64,000 nt of DNA from Peribacillus sp. Bi96 (GCF_918698115.1 NZ_CAKKLV010000011.1:1-64000); one strand, 5' to 3'. Shown: positions 1 through 10,426, counted from the stretch's first letter. Numbers and translations are program-made. Notes: generated from the sequence alone by a model not told the origin.

Positions 1-251
1 TGTACAGCGGTCTCGTTGATTGATGCCCCATATTCGTTCATATATTTAAGTACCTCTAGTTTAAAGGGCAGAGTGTAATTTGTATAGGATGAAGCAAGTC
101 CTTCCATCCCATGTTTTAGATAGCGAGGGACCCATCTTTTCAGAGGGGATAAACCTACATTTCTTTCTTGTGCAATGGATTTATAGGATTTTTTCCCTTC
201 TAAGTACTCTAAAACTGCATGTAAATTTTCGTCTATCGTATATTTAGTCAA
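1..251 (-). CDS. IS3-family transposase OrfA, N-terminal part (runs off left edge)
   Basis: Reading leftward from a TTG at 251 gives an open frame that leaves the window. It encodes a basic helix-turn-helix protein beginning M-T-K-Y-T-I-D-E and containing the stretch KSYKSIAQERNVGLSPLKRW, typical of the OrfA DNA-binding subunit of IS3-family transposases. OrfA recognises the element ends and is joined to the DDE catalytic OrfB by programmed frameshifting in this family. OrfB, if present, lies outside the window, so whether the element is intact cannot be judged. It ends about 230 bp downstream of the gdhA stop, in the same orientation as gdhA. Confidence 0.7.
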   Translation of the reverse strand, partial: MTKYTIDENLHAVLEYLEGKKSYKSIAQERNVGLSPLKRWVPRYLKHGMEGLASSYTNYTLPFKLEVLKYMNEYGASINETAV

Positions 252-256
252 AAAAA

Positions 257-302
257 CTGCACCTCCAATTGTTAGATGTTGTCTAACAATTGGGGTGCAG
301 TT
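257..302. repeat. IS3-type element end folded as a long inverted repeat
   Basis: CTGCACCTCCAATTGTTAGA is followed, after a loop of a few bases, by its near-perfect reverse complement TCTAACAATTGGGGTGCAG. The only difference is one deleted base. It sits just upstream of the orfA start, so the outer arm is most simply the terminal inverted repeat of the IS. The inner arm would form a hairpin that could stop outside transcription from entering the transposase gene. This is inference from position and symmetry. Confidence 0.55.
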
Positions 303-440
303 CACTCTTCCGGCTCTCTTTTTTGTAGTAAGAAAGAAATGTTTTTAATCTCATTGATGTTATCTGAGTGTGGATATTCAGCTTGAATTGAGATGAATAA
401 GAGGGTATCCAAAATTGAGATCACTCTTTTACAAAAGTAA

Positions 441-468
441 GGCGGCCCCTGTCGGAACCGCCTCCTAT
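441..468 (-). terminator. probable terminator after gdhA
   Basis: On the minus strand GGCGG and CCGCC flank a 12-nt loop directly behind the gdhA stop, followed by a T-rich stretch. The stem is short, so confidence is moderate. Confidence 0.5.
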
Positions 469-480
469 ATAAACGAATGG

Positions 481-1896
<1,416 letters not shown>

Positions 1897-2018
1897 TTAA
1901 TTAGGGTATGCATATCGGTTTTTATATAATACTTTCATGGTATAATTTAAAAACGAAACAAACAATCTGAATATTAGATAAATAGCATGCTTTTTTGATA
2001 TGAAAGAGGGAGCTTAGA

Positions 2019-2921
2019 TTGGAATTAAGGCAAATCGAATATTTCATTGAAGTGGCAAAGCGTGAACATATGACAGAAGCAGCAGTGGACTTGCATGTTG
2101 CCCAGTCTGCCGTCAGTCGACAAATCTACAATTTAGAAGAAGAATTAGGCATACCCTTATTTATCAGGGAAGGCCGAAAAATTAGATTGACGCCTATAGG
2201 ACATACATTTTTAGCTCATATGGAACAAGCTATGGATATAATCGATCGTGCCAAGCGTGAGATGGCTGAAAGTCTGGATCCAGAAAGAGGGACAATCCGC
2301 ATTGGCTTTCCAAGTAGTTTAGCTTCTTATATATTGCCAAGGGCCATTTCCGACTTCAGAGAAAGTTACCCGCAGGCGAAGTTCGCATTGAAGCAAGGTT
2401 CATATCGGTACCTGATAGATTCGGTAATAAAAGGTAACATTAACATGGCCCTGATTGGTCCTCTGCCGAGTAATGAAAAGAAAATCAAAGGTGAAACGCT
2501 ATTTATTGAGAACTTAGTTGCCCTTTTACCAGAAAGTCATCCTTTGGCCTTGAAGAAATCACTAAGCTTAAATGAGCTTCAAGGAAATCCATTCATCCTA
2601 TCTCCAAAGGGATATGTTTTGAGGGATCTTGTTATGAACGCTTGCAAACTGCATGGTTTTGAACCGGAAGTGGCATTTGAAGGGAAAGATACGGATGCTA
2701 TAAAAGGCCTTGTGGCAGCAGGACTGGGTATAACCTTGATACCTGAGATTTCATTGATTGATAGCTTGCCTCGTTTTACGGTTAAATTGCCGTTAGTGGA
2801 TCCATCCGTTACCAGGGCTGTAGGGGTCATTATTCCAACTGATAGGGAACTGATGCCAACGGAGAAATTGTTTTACCAATTTCTGAGGGACACTTTTGCA
2901 ACATTGGAAGGTTTTCAATAG
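2019..2921 (+). CDS. LysR-family transcriptional regulator, GltC-like
   Basis: A 300-aa LysR-type regulator. The winged helix-turn-helix is at residues 1-60, with the recognition segment AAVDLHVAQSAVSRQI and the wing EEELGIPLFIREGRKIRLT. A periplasmic-binding-protein-like effector domain runs from about residue 90 to 295. The start is TTG at 2019, with GAGGGA 7 nt upstream. The N-terminus strongly resembles GltC, the activator of glutamate synthase in B. subtilis. Being divergent from gdhA with a 155-bp shared intergenic region, it most likely regulates gdhA and perhaps itself. The effector is unknown (2-oxoglutarate or glutamate would fit GltC precedent). Confidence 0.88.
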   Translation: MELRQIEYFIEVAKREHMTEAAVDLHVAQSAVSRQIYNLEEELGIPLFIREGRKIRLTPIGHTFLAHMEQAMDIIDRAKREMAESLDPERGTIRIGFPSSLASYILPRAISDFRESYPQAKFALKQGSYRYLIDSVIKGNINMALIGPLPSNEKKIKGETLFIENLVALLPESHPLALKKSLSLNELQGNPFILSPKGYVLRDLVMNACKLHGFEPEVAFEGKDTDAIKGLVAAGLGITLIPEISLIDSLPRFTVKLPLVDPSVTRAVGVIIPTDRELMPTEKLFYQFLRDTFATLEGFQ

Positions 2922-2982
2922 AAAATCCTTAAAAATATTAAAATGGGTAACTATTGGAAAGGTCATAAACCAGCTAGTGAGG

Positions 2983-3012
2983 GAATCCTATAAATCGGGT
3001 TCTTTTTTTTAT
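2983..3012 (+). terminator. terminator after LysR gene
   Basis: GAATCC pairs with GGGTTC (one G-U pair) around an 8-nt loop and is followed by a run of eight T. Confidence 0.6.
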
Positions 3013-3103
3013 CGCTATTGGACCGCTGCAGCAAGAGATAATTTATTTTGAAATAATACAATATTAGTTTTTATTGTGTGAAACCGTGTAAAAACCTTAT
3101 TTG

Positions 3104-3117
3104 TGAAAGCGTTTTTA
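3104..3117 (+). promoter_or_regulatory. candidate catabolite-responsive element (cre)
   Basis: TGAAAGCGTTTTTA matches the CcpA cre consensus TGNAARCGNWWWCA at 13 of 14 positions. It lies about 170 bp upstream of the EIIC-like gene. The rest of the 2922-3286 gap is AT-rich with no gene visible. A cre this far upstream could activate or be fortuitous. Confidence 0.35.
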
Positions 3118-3286
3118 TTTTATTAGAATAAAATTAGTCCTTACATTATCAGAAAATTCATGTTATTATACTGACAGACTATAGGTAGCGGATAGATATA
3201 TTGCTTAGACTTTTAATATGGAGAAATTGATTTTTTTTGGTTTTTTTAAATAGAATATTCTGATGATTACAAGGAGTGGAGATAAA

Positions 3287-4309
3287 GTGAGCAGGAAAAA
3301 ATACATCAGCGATCGAATGTACAAGGCATCAACAGGGATAGCCAACGCTGTTTTGGTTACATTGGGGATCGGGTTATTGTTTGAATCCATAGGGGGATAT
3401 TTAGGTTGGGAGGTCTTCCTGGCAATAGGCGGGGCCGCAAAGGTCTTGCTAGCGCCAGCTTTAGGAGCAGGTATCGCCTATCAGCTAGGAGGAAATTCAT
3501 TAATTATCTTTAGCGCCATGGCTTCAAGTGCTGTTGGAGGTGCTGCCATTCACAGAACGGCTGAGGGTGCCTTCACGATTGTTACGGGTCAGCCACTAAG
3601 TGCCGTCTTGGCAGCAGTAATTGCAACATATATAGGTAAGCGCCTAATCGGCAAAACGAAGTTGGACATCATGGCCATCCCAATGGGAGCAGTTCTTGTA
3701 GGTGGAGTTTCGGGATATGGCCTGGCTCTTGTTACCACACCATTCCTAACATGGATAAGCAGTCAAACCACCGCTGCGGTCGAGGGTTCTCCCTTAATCG
3801 GTTCCATGGTCATAGCCTTGGTATGGAGCATTTTATTGATGACACCAGCGTCTTCCGCTGCACTGGCGATCGCCTTACAATTAGATCCTGTTTCCAGTGC
3901 GGCAGCTTTAATCGGATGTACCGTTCAGTTTGTCGGTTTCACCGTCATGTCTTATAAAGATAATGATATGGGCGGGTTCCTAGCACAGATGGTCGTTACG
4001 CCAAAAGTTCAATTTCCTAACTTAATCAAAAAACCATTATATGTCGTTCCGCCTTTTGTGGCGGCAATCATCTGTGCGCCTATCGCTACCTTGGCATTCG
4101 ATTTTCAAGTGCCGTATGAGCTTGGTGGTATGGGGTTAAGTTCAATGATTGCCCCGATTGCCATCATAACTAGTCAGGGGTTGTACACGTTCTTGGTTTA
4201 TGTGGCAGTGGGTATGGTATTGCCAGCTGTAATCACACTTGCCTTGCATCGGGTATTGAAGAAGATGGGTAAAGTAAAACCAGGCGATCTGCATTTAGAA
4301 GTTTCATAA
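3287..4309 (+). CDS. PTS EIIC-like membrane protein (PTS_EIIC_2 family)
   Basis: A 340-aa polytopic membrane protein of the stand-alone EIIC-like family, sometimes annotated as a putative toxin regulator. It has many Gly/Ala-rich hydrophobic helices and no soluble EIIA or EIIB domain, and no EIIA/EIIB gene is adjacent. Members resemble sugar-PTS permeases, but their substrate is not established. The GTG start at 3287 is chosen because GGAG (3278-3281), and AAGGAG just before it, precede it correctly; the ATG at 3263 has no site. It is monocistronic, with a strong terminator behind it, and a possible cre upstream hints at carbon control. Confidence 0.75.
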   Translation: MSRKKYISDRMYKASTGIANAVLVTLGIGLLFESIGGYLGWEVFLAIGGAAKVLLAPALGAGIAYQLGGNSLIIFSAMASSAVGGAAIHRTAEGAFTIVTGQPLSAVLAAVIATYIGKRLIGKTKLDIMAIPMGAVLVGGVSGYGLALVTTPFLTWISSQTTAAVEGSPLIGSMVIALVWSILLMTPASSAALAIALQLDPVSSAAALIGCTVQFVGFTVMSYKDNDMGGFLAQMVVTPKVQFPNLIKKPLYVVPPFVAAIICAPIATLAFDFQVPYELGGMGLSSMIAPIAIITSQGLYTFLVYVAVGMVLPAVITLALHRVLKKMGKVKPGDLHLEVS

Positions 4310-4324
4310 TTAAAGTTTTCTTAG

Positions 4325-4360
4325 AAACCAGCCTGGTTAAGGAACCGGGCTGGTTTTTAT
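4325..4360 (+). terminator. terminator after EIIC-like gene
   Basis: AAACCAGCCTGGTT pairs with AACCGGGCTGGTTT around a short loop and is followed by T-rich sequence. Confidence 0.85.
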
Positions 4361-4410
4361 TTATAAAGGGATTAGGGTAAAATGGGAAGGAAAGCATTTG
4401 CATAGATAGG

Positions 4411-5622
4411 ATGATATATATGATGGGAAAAGAAATAGATATAAAAGTGAAAGCTAAGTTCGTGAGTAAAATCGGCAAGGGTTTTCCCTTGATTGTTAAA
4501 GAGTCGATATCCAACATTAATGATCTTCAGGAAGAGGGATCCTTAGTGCGTTTGTTGGATGAAAACAACCGTTTTCTAGCAAAAGGGTATTATGGTAAAC
4601 AGAACAAAGGCTATGGCTGGGTGTTGACCAGAAGAGAAAATGAAAAAGTCGATCAAACCTTCTTTAACGGCAAAATCCAGGCAGCTTATGAATTCCGAAA
4701 GTCTTTTTTTGAAGATACTGAGACTACGGCTTTCCGCTTGTTTAATGGGGAAGGTGATGGAATTGGCGGCTTAATCATTGATCATTATGATGGTCACTAT
4801 GTCATTAGCTGGTATAGCAAAGGGATATATTCCTTTAAAGACTACATCATTAAGGCATTGCAGGAAACGGTCGAGGTCAAATCGATTTATCAGAAGAAGC
4901 GATTTGATACAAAGGGGCAGTACGTGGATGAAGACGATTTTGTCATGGGTGAACAGCCAACGTTTCCGCTTCTTGTAAAGGAGAATGGAGTCCATTTCGC
5001 TGTTTATTTGAATGATGGGGCAATGGTTGGCGTCTTCCTTGATCAGCGCGATGTTAGAAGGAAAATCCGGGATGAATATGCAAAAGGGAAAACTGTGTTG
5101 AATATGTTCTCCTATACAGGGGCATTTTCCGTGTTTGCCGCTTTAGGCGGTGCTGTTAAAACAACGAGTGTCGACCTGGCGAATCGCAGTCTACCGAAGA
5201 CGATCGAACAGTTCAGTGTGAATGGAATAGATCCTGAAGCTCACAATATTGTGGTGATGGACGTATTTAAGTATTTTAAATACGCAGTGAAGAAGGCTTT
5301 GAAATTTGAAATGGTCATCCTCGATCCACCCAGCTTTGCCAAATCGAAAAAGTTTACTTTCAGTGCCGGAAAAGACTATACGGATCTATTGAAGGATACC
5401 ATTTCCATTACGGAAGACAATGGGGTCATTATCGCATCAACTAATTGCAGTACATTTGATATGAAAAAATTCAAGAGCTTCATTGACATTGCCTTCAGGG
5501 AAATGAATGGGAAATACGAGCTCCTAGAAGAATTTTCATTACCGGCAGATTTTAAAACAAGTTCTGAATATAAGGAGGGCAACTATTTAAAAGTAGTCTT
5601 CATAAAGAAAATTAAAGGTTGA
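4411..5622 (+). CDS. class I SAM-dependent rRNA (cytosine) methyltransferase, RlmI/YwbD-like
   Basis: A 403-aa protein with an N-terminal PUA-like RNA-binding domain (about residues 10-90), a connecting region, and a Rossmann methyltransferase domain. The SAM-binding motif VLNMFSYTGAFSVFA is at 229-243 and the catalytic-type LDPPSFAKSK at 304-313. This layout matches RlmI, which makes 5-methylcytosine in 23S rRNA, and B. subtilis YwbD. The exact nucleotide modified here is inference. The start is uncertain: ATGs at 4411, 4420 and 4423 are all possible and none has a strong ribosome site. Transcribed alone. Confidence 0.88.
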   Translation: MIYMMGKEIDIKVKAKFVSKIGKGFPLIVKESISNINDLQEEGSLVRLLDENNRFLAKGYYGKQNKGYGWVLTRRENEKVDQTFFNGKIQAAYEFRKSFFEDTETTAFRLFNGEGDGIGGLIIDHYDGHYVISWYSKGIYSFKDYIIKALQETVEVKSIYQKKRFDTKGQYVDEDDFVMGEQPTFPLLVKENGVHFAVYLNDGAMVGVFLDQRDVRRKIRDEYAKGKTVLNMFSYTGAFSVFAALGGAVKTTSVDLANRSLPKTIEQFSVNGIDPEAHNIVVMDVFKYFKYAVKKALKFEMVILDPPSFAKSKKFTFSAGKDYTDLLKDTISITEDNGVIIASTNCSTFDMKKFKSFIDIAFREMNGKYELLEEFSLPADFKTSSEYKEGNYLKVVFIKKIKG

Positions 5623-5624
5623 AA

Positions 5625-5668
5625 AAGGGCGTCCACAGTTCCATTAGAGCTGTGAATGCCTTTTTTAA
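5625..5668 (+). terminator. terminator after rlmI-like gene
   Basis: An imperfect stem, AAGGGCGTCCACAGTT with AGCTGTGAATGCCTTT, is followed by a T run. Confidence 0.75.
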
Positions 5669-5708
5669 TGAAAAATTGTTTCATGTGAAACGAACGGATA
5701 TTCGGAAT

Positions 5709-6380
5709 TCAAAAGTTTGGCCGTTCACTCTTCAAACCTTTTGATAAATGGAAAGAAGGTTTTATGCGAATGCTGTTAGCAATGCAAAACTGGGCTGCAT
5801 AGTAGGTAAGCATAATCAGCGGACCAGAATAGGCAACATCATCGATAAATTTGTTCCAAGATAAAATGGAGTCGGAAATTACGAACAGAACCCCGCCGAT
5901 GATTGCGGCCGCATTTCCGGTCATAAATGCCGCCCAGCCCATGAGGGAGATGACCGTTACATAACAGATGACAGGGATGATGAGGCTACTTTCACCTTTT
6001 TCAATTAAAGAAACTACAATTTCATGACCAATCCAAGTAGAGTAAATGCCAATAGGAAAAATCGTAGCGAATCGAAGCCATGAAAAGGTCCATAGTTTAA
6101 AGAATGCCGCAATATAGAAAAGGTGGCCGATTAAGAAGGCGGAAAGGCCGATGACGAACCAGATTAACAAACCATCTCCAAGCATGCAAAAGAATAAACC
6201 AAGAAGTATTAAGGATTGGTAACGATCCCGTCTACCCTCTGTTTTGTAGGCAAAAAGAAAAATCAATAACATGGGAATGATCTTGAACATGATTTTAATG
6301 ATTAAAGGTTCTTCCGGTATAAAAAAAATATATAATAGTCCCGTGATAAGAATTGCAGCAGGTAAGCTTTTCATTAGCAT
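5709..6380 (-). CDS. YhhN family membrane protein (lysoplasmalogenase-like)
   Basis: A 223-aa integral membrane protein with about eight hydrophobic segments. Family signatures are MLGDGLLIW near residue 67, ISDSILSWNKF near 171 and YYAAQ near 195. The YhhN/TMEM86 family includes lysoplasmalogenases that cleave the vinyl-ether bond of lysoplasmalogens. Activity in Bacillus homologues is not known, so only the family is asserted. The ATG at 6380 has GGAGGG 6 nt upstream. Confidence 0.8.
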   Translation of the reverse strand: MLMKSLPAAILITGLLYIFFIPEEPLIIKIMFKIIPMLLIFLFAYKTEGRRDRYQSLILLGLFFCMLGDGLLIWFVIGLSAFLIGHLFYIAAFFKLWTFSWLRFATIFPIGIYSTWIGHEIVVSLIEKGESSLIIPVICYVTVISLMGWAAFMTGNAAAIIGGVLFVISDSILSWNKFIDDVAYSGPLIMLTYYAAQFCIANSIRIKPSFHLSKGLKSERPNF

Positions 6381-6474
6381 TTCATTCCCTCCTTCAATGT
6401 TTAATTCTATGTAATGGGAAGGAACCCCTTGTCAATTAATGAACTGTTTTTAGGGGAAGTCGTGAAAATGAAAA

Positions 6475-6504
6475 AACTGACTCCTGGTTAACCAGGAATC
6501 AGTT
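6475..6504 (-). terminator. terminator after symporter gene
   Basis: AACTGACTCCTGGTTAACC and its near-perfect complement form a palindromic hairpin followed by TTTTCA on the minus strand. On the plus strand it is less T-rich. Confidence 0.75.
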
Positions 6505-6519
6505 CGATGTTTTATAGAA

Positions 6520-7788
6520 TCATACGGCCGAATTTTCTTTAACGAATGCTTGTTTTAACCAGTTTTTCCCCTCAACAAGCCTTGTGACAAGCATGGCACA
6601 AACTGTGTTTCCCGTTGAGTTAAGCAATGTAGCTGGAGCATCGATAATCGTGGATATAACAGCAATGATCGGCAGGACTTCAACAGGGAAGCCGAATACG
6701 CTAAGAATCAACATTTCCCCAATCATCCCGCCCCCAGGAATGGCACCCATAACAGCCCCAACCAAAAAGGCAACTGCAAGTATACTTAAAATACTTGAAA
6801 TGCTTGTCATATCCTTTCCGAATAAGCTGAATAGGAAAACAATTTTCATTATCCCGCCAAATACAGAACCATCTTTATGCATGTTGGCTCCAAGTGGGAT
6901 GACAGTCTCCGCTATGTCCTTTGGCACACCCATTTTCTTGACCGATTCCAGGTTGACTGGAATGGACGCGGCACTTGAACAAGTTGCGATGGCTGTAATG
7001 GAAGGCGCCAGGGCATTTTTCCAAAAAAGTTTAACGCCATCTTTCCCCCCTGCAATAAAGGCATACAAAGTGAAGAAGCCGAAATAATAAATCAAGGCCA
7101 AGACTAGGTAAAGACTGAAAGTGCGGGCATAGCCTTCTAAAATCTGTGGCCCCAGCTGACCGATTATCGTCGCAAAATAAGCACCAAGTCCAATTGGGGC
7201 ATAGTACATGACGATTTTGACGACCTTCATCATGATAGCTGTACCCGCTGTCAAAAACTCGGTAACCGGTCTTGCTTTCTCACCGACCAGTGCAGTGGAA
7301 AGTCCGATTAATACAGAGAAAACGATAAGCTGAAGCATATTGCTTCTGGAGAACAGTTCGGGAAAGTCGGAAACGGTTACTGTGTTGACCAACTGACTGA
7401 AAAATGAAACTTCTTCGATGGTCTCTTCAGAGGAACTCTTTTCCATCAGTTCTTTAATGGCTGTCGTATCTGTGCCTTCCAATGGATTGACGATGGTTGC
7501 CCCAATAAATCCAATGACGGCAGCTAAAGCGGCAGTTGTCAGGAAAACGATAACAATACTACCCATGATTTTGCCAAGACGATTCATTCCGCTCATATTG
7601 GCAATCGCTGAAGCGATGCTGAAAAATACCAATGGCACGATGATCGTGAACATCAGGTTTAGAAATAAGTCCCCTAGCGGCTGTATGACCGAGGTTTTCT
7701 CCCCGAAAACGACGCCCGCTATCCCGCCTATAATAATGGCAGTCAGTAATATTAAAGAGGACCGATAGTTTTTAATAAAGCTCTTCAT
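6520..7788 (-). CDS. dicarboxylate/amino acid:cation symporter (DAACS family)
   Basis: A 422-aa secondary transporter of the glutamate/aspartate/C4-dicarboxylate symporter family in the plasma membrane. The re-entrant loop HP1 is recognisable as ATCSSAASIPVNL, TM7 as GANMHKDGSVFGG (in place of the usual NMDGT), and the HP2/TM8 region as DAPATLLNSTGNTVCAM. The start has AAAGGACGG 7 nt upstream. The changed TM7 and TM8 motifs put it outside the classic GltP/DctA group, so the substrate is open. It is alone between a terminator and a divergent hydrolase gene. Confidence 0.85.
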   Translation of the reverse strand: MKSFIKNYRSSLILLTAIIIGGIAGVVFGEKTSVIQPLGDLFLNLMFTIIVPLVFFSIASAIANMSGMNRLGKIMGSIVIVFLTTAALAAVIGFIGATIVNPLEGTDTTAIKELMEKSSSEETIEEVSFFSQLVNTVTVSDFPELFSRSNMLQLIVFSVLIGLSTALVGEKARPVTEFLTAGTAIMMKVVKIVMYYAPIGLGAYFATIIGQLGPQILEGYARTFSLYLVLALIYYFGFFTLYAFIAGGKDGVKLFWKNALAPSITAIATCSSAASIPVNLESVKKMGVPKDIAETVIPLGANMHKDGSVFGGIMKIVFLFSLFGKDMTSISSILSILAVAFLVGAVMGAIPGGGMIGEMLILSVFGFPVEVLPIIAVISTIIDAPATLLNSTGNTVCAMLVTRLVEGKNWLKQAFVKENSAV

Positions 7789-7954
7789 TAAATTTCCGTC
7801 CTTTCAGGATGAAGATATCAATAAAAATATACTTCATTATCAACTCTAAAAGGAGGTTTGACAATATTTTTTTATAGGAAGGAATGTTAAAAGATAAAGC
7901 GCAATAAATAATAATAGGGAATGGTTTGTGAATATATGGTGAAGGAGGGATAGA

Positions 7955-8779
7955 ATGGCATTCGTTGAGGTGGAAGAAGGCGTCCGATTGTTTTATGAAG
8001 AAAAGGGCCAGGGGAGGCCAATTATTTTTATCCATGGAGTATGGATGAGCAGTCGGTTCTTTAGAAGGCAGCTTCCGTACTTTTCAGATAAATATAGAAC
8101 GATCCTACTTGATTTAAGAAGCCATGGCCAGTCAAATCATGTTCATTACGGAAATACGGTATCCGTTTATGCTAAAGATCTTCATGCGTTCATTGGTAAA
8201 CTGGGATTAAAGGATGTCATACTTGTAGGCTGGTCGATGGGGGCTTTTGTCGTCTGGGATTACCTCAAGCAATTCGGCGAGGGAAATATTCATTCAACAG
8301 TGATTGTCGATGAATTGGCCTCGGATTTTAAGTGGCCCGATTTTGATATCGGTGCTTTTGATATTGGCACATTGATTGCCTTCATGACTGAAATACAAAA
8401 TAATCGTTCCCTGTTTTTAAAAAGTTTCCTTGCCTCCATGTTTAAAAATGAATTATCAGTGGAGGATGCAAGCTGGATGCTTGGGGAAGTGACCAAAATG
8501 CCTGAATCCATTGCCAGTGCCATTCTATTTGACCAATCGATTGTTGACTATCGTGAATTTTTGCCTGAAATCAGGGTCCCCACCCTTCTCTGTTTTGGAA
8601 GGCATGAAAAAGTCATTCCGGTAGCTGCAGGGGAACATTTGCATGAAAATATCCCGAACTCCGTACTAGTAATCTTTGAAGATAGTTGCCATTGTCCATT
8701 TATGGAAGAAAGCGAGCTGTTTAATAAAACCGTGGATGGCTTTATTCAAAAAAGGCGTGAATCCGTAAAAGGTTGCTGA
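7955..8779 (+). CDS. alpha/beta-fold hydrolase
   Basis: A 274-aa soluble hydrolase. The oxyanion segment is IFIHGVWMSS (about 28-37) and the nucleophile elbow is VGWSMGAF (Ser near residue 94). The catalytic His is near the end in DSCHCPFMEES. The usual acid position after strand 7 reads FGRHEKVIP instead of G-x-x-D, so a Glu may serve as the acid. The family includes haloperoxidase-like and ester hydrolases; the substrate is unknown. The start has AAGGAGGG 4-5 nt upstream. Confidence 0.8.
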   Translation: MAFVEVEEGVRLFYEEKGQGRPIIFIHGVWMSSRFFRRQLPYFSDKYRTILLDLRSHGQSNHVHYGNTVSVYAKDLHAFIGKLGLKDVILVGWSMGAFVVWDYLKQFGEGNIHSTVIVDELASDFKWPDFDIGAFDIGTLIAFMTEIQNNRSLFLKSFLASMFKNELSVEDASWMLGEVTKMPESIASAILFDQSIVDYREFLPEIRVPTLLCFGRHEKVIPVAAGEHLHENIPNSVLVIFEDSCHCPFMEESELFNKTVDGFIQKRRESVKGC

Positions 8780-8792
8780 TAACGGGATATAA

Positions 8793-8827
8793 AAAGAGGA
8801 TGCAGGCTTCTTGCTGCATTCTTTTTT
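8793..8827 (+). terminator. terminator after hydrolase gene
   Basis: GAGGATGCAG pairs with CTGCATTCTT around a short loop, followed by a T run. The gap 8828-9068 holds no other feature that I can support. Confidence 0.75.
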
Positions 8828-9068
8828 CATTATATTCTACATCTCTTATCATTATTTTTTCTATTAACTGGGCGGTTTTTGCTTGAAATAAAGGGAATAC
8901 TGCAACAAAGGATGGCAATGCTGCATTTAATTCTTAATGATAATGAACGAAGGAAATATTTTTCTACCCTTTTGACAAGAGTTGGGCTATTATGAGGTGG
9001 ATTTAAACTGGTAAATTCGTGATCTGTGAATGAAAGAAACTCATGCAGAAAGTGATGGAGAGGATAAA

Positions 9069-9824
9069 ATGGAAGATCAGTTACAATACAATGAAATTAT
9101 AGATGTATGTTTACTCGCGGGGAAAATCATGCTTTCGAACGGCGCTGAAACTTCGCGGGTGGAAGATACGATGGTCAGAATTGCAGCAGCGTTTGGATGC
9201 GGGGACTCACACAGCTTTTCAACACCAACTGGAATCATTTTTTCTTTGGATGGTATGCATCCAGCTTCTAAATTAATTCGGGTTTCCCAACGGTCTACTG
9301 ATTTACACAAGGTAACACTGGTTAACAGTATATCCCGAAGCATTTCCAGCAAGGAAATGACGCTAGGAGAAGCCTTTTTACAGTTAAAACAAATCGAAAA
9401 GGCTGGGATGGGTTATCCAATGTGGGTTCAGGTCTTTGCTGCCTTTATAGCGAGCGGTTGTTTTTTAATCATGTTCCAAGGACAGTGGAATGATTTCTTC
9501 TGGTCCTGCATTGCGGGAGGGATGGGATTCTCTTGTCTGTTTTATTTGCATCGGTTATTGGAGGTTCGTTTTTTTGCCGAATTCATTGCCTCTTTAGTTG
9601 TAGGTCTAGTAGCATTGTTCTTTGTCCAAATTGGTGTAGGTACTCATTTGGATAAGATCATCATTGGATCGGTGATGCCGCTTGTGCCCGGGCTGTTAAT
9701 TACGAATGCAGCAAGGGATTTAATTGCAGGTCATTTAGTTTCGGGCCTTTCCAAGGGTGCAGATGCAGGTTTAACAGCTTTGGCCATTGGGGCAGGAATA
9801 TCGGCTGCATTTGTTTTCTTATGA
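9069..9824 (+). CDS. threonine/serine exporter ThrE family, N-terminal (YjjP-like) subunit
   Basis: A 251-aa protein of the ThrE_1/DUF1212 family. A soluble N-terminal half carries the conserved segment LSNGAETSRVEDTM, followed by about five membrane helices from residue 120 on, including the PLVPGLLITNA segment. With the next gene it makes up a split version of the ThrE amino-acid exporter; in other bacteria YjjP plus YjjB export succinate or threonine/serine. The start at 9069 has GGAGAGG 5 nt upstream; the ATG at 9030 has none. The second gene starts 18 bp after the stop. Confidence 0.85.
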   Translation: MEDQLQYNEIIDVCLLAGKIMLSNGAETSRVEDTMVRIAAAFGCGDSHSFSTPTGIIFSLDGMHPASKLIRVSQRSTDLHKVTLVNSISRSISSKEMTLGEAFLQLKQIEKAGMGYPMWVQVFAAFIASGCFLIMFQGQWNDFFWSCIAGGMGFSCLFYLHRLLEVRFFAEFIASLVVGLVALFFVQIGVGTHLDKIIIGSVMPLVPGLLITNAARDLIAGHLVSGLSKGADAGLTALAIGAGISAAFVFL

Positions 9825-9842
9825 TGTAAGGGGGGAAGAAGG

Positions 9843-10289
9843 ATGTTTGCACAGCTTATTACAAGTTTCATTGCCTCAGCCGCCTTTGGAGTCATTTTTA
9901 ATGTACCGAAAAATTCATTGATACAATGTGGTGTTGTAGGGATGCTAGGGTGGGGCTTATACTTTTATTTGGTTGAAAATGAGATAAACAGCATCATTGC
10001 AACCTTGGCTGCTTCATTTATCGTAGCGGTTATCAGCCAGTATTTTGCTAAAAGGTATAAAATGCCAATCACAATTTTCAATGTTTCGGGAATCATCCCC
10101 CTTGTGCCTGGCGGTTTATCATATGATGCAATGAAACATTTTGTCGGAAATGATTTTTATACCGCGGTCCAATTGGCCGCAAAGGTCTTCATGCTGGCTG
10201 GTGCCATTGCAATGGGACTGATCTTTGCAGAAGTCATGAATCAGTTAGTGAATAAATACAGTAAAAGGAAAACAAGGTTGCGAAGTTAG
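9843..10289 (+). CDS. threonine/serine exporter ThrE family, C-terminal (YjjB-like) subunit
   Basis: A 148-aa membrane protein of the ThrE_2/DUF3815 family with about four to five helices and the conserved ending-type segment FNVSGIIPLVPGGLSYDAM. It pairs with the upstream YjjP-like protein to form one exporter. The GGGGGGAAG ribosome site lies just upstream, and the two genes are co-transcribed up to the terminator at 10344-10398. Confidence 0.85.
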   Translation: MFAQLITSFIASAAFGVIFNVPKNSLIQCGVVGMLGWGLYFYLVENEINSIIATLAASFIVAVISQYFAKRYKMPITIFNVSGIIPLVPGGLSYDAMKHFVGNDFYTAVQLAAKVFMLAGAIAMGLIFAEVMNQLVNKYSKRKTRLRS

Positions 10290-10343
10290 AGGAAATGTTA
10301 AGGGATTTTGAAGGAATTCAACATTCCGGATAATTATGATTAC

Positions 10344-10398
10344 AAAAGAAAGAGAAAGGAGAGCAGGGGGTAATACCTGGTTCTTCTTTCTCTTTTTA
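10344..10398. terminator. bidirectional terminator
   Basis: A purine-rich arm, AAAAGAAAGAGAAAGGAG, faces a pyrimidine-rich arm, TTCTTCTTTCTCTTTTT, around GGGGGTAATACC. It separates the converging exporter and symporter units. Confidence 0.65.
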
Positions 10399-10426
10399 AT
10401 ATTTTAATATAATAAATAAATCTCGC

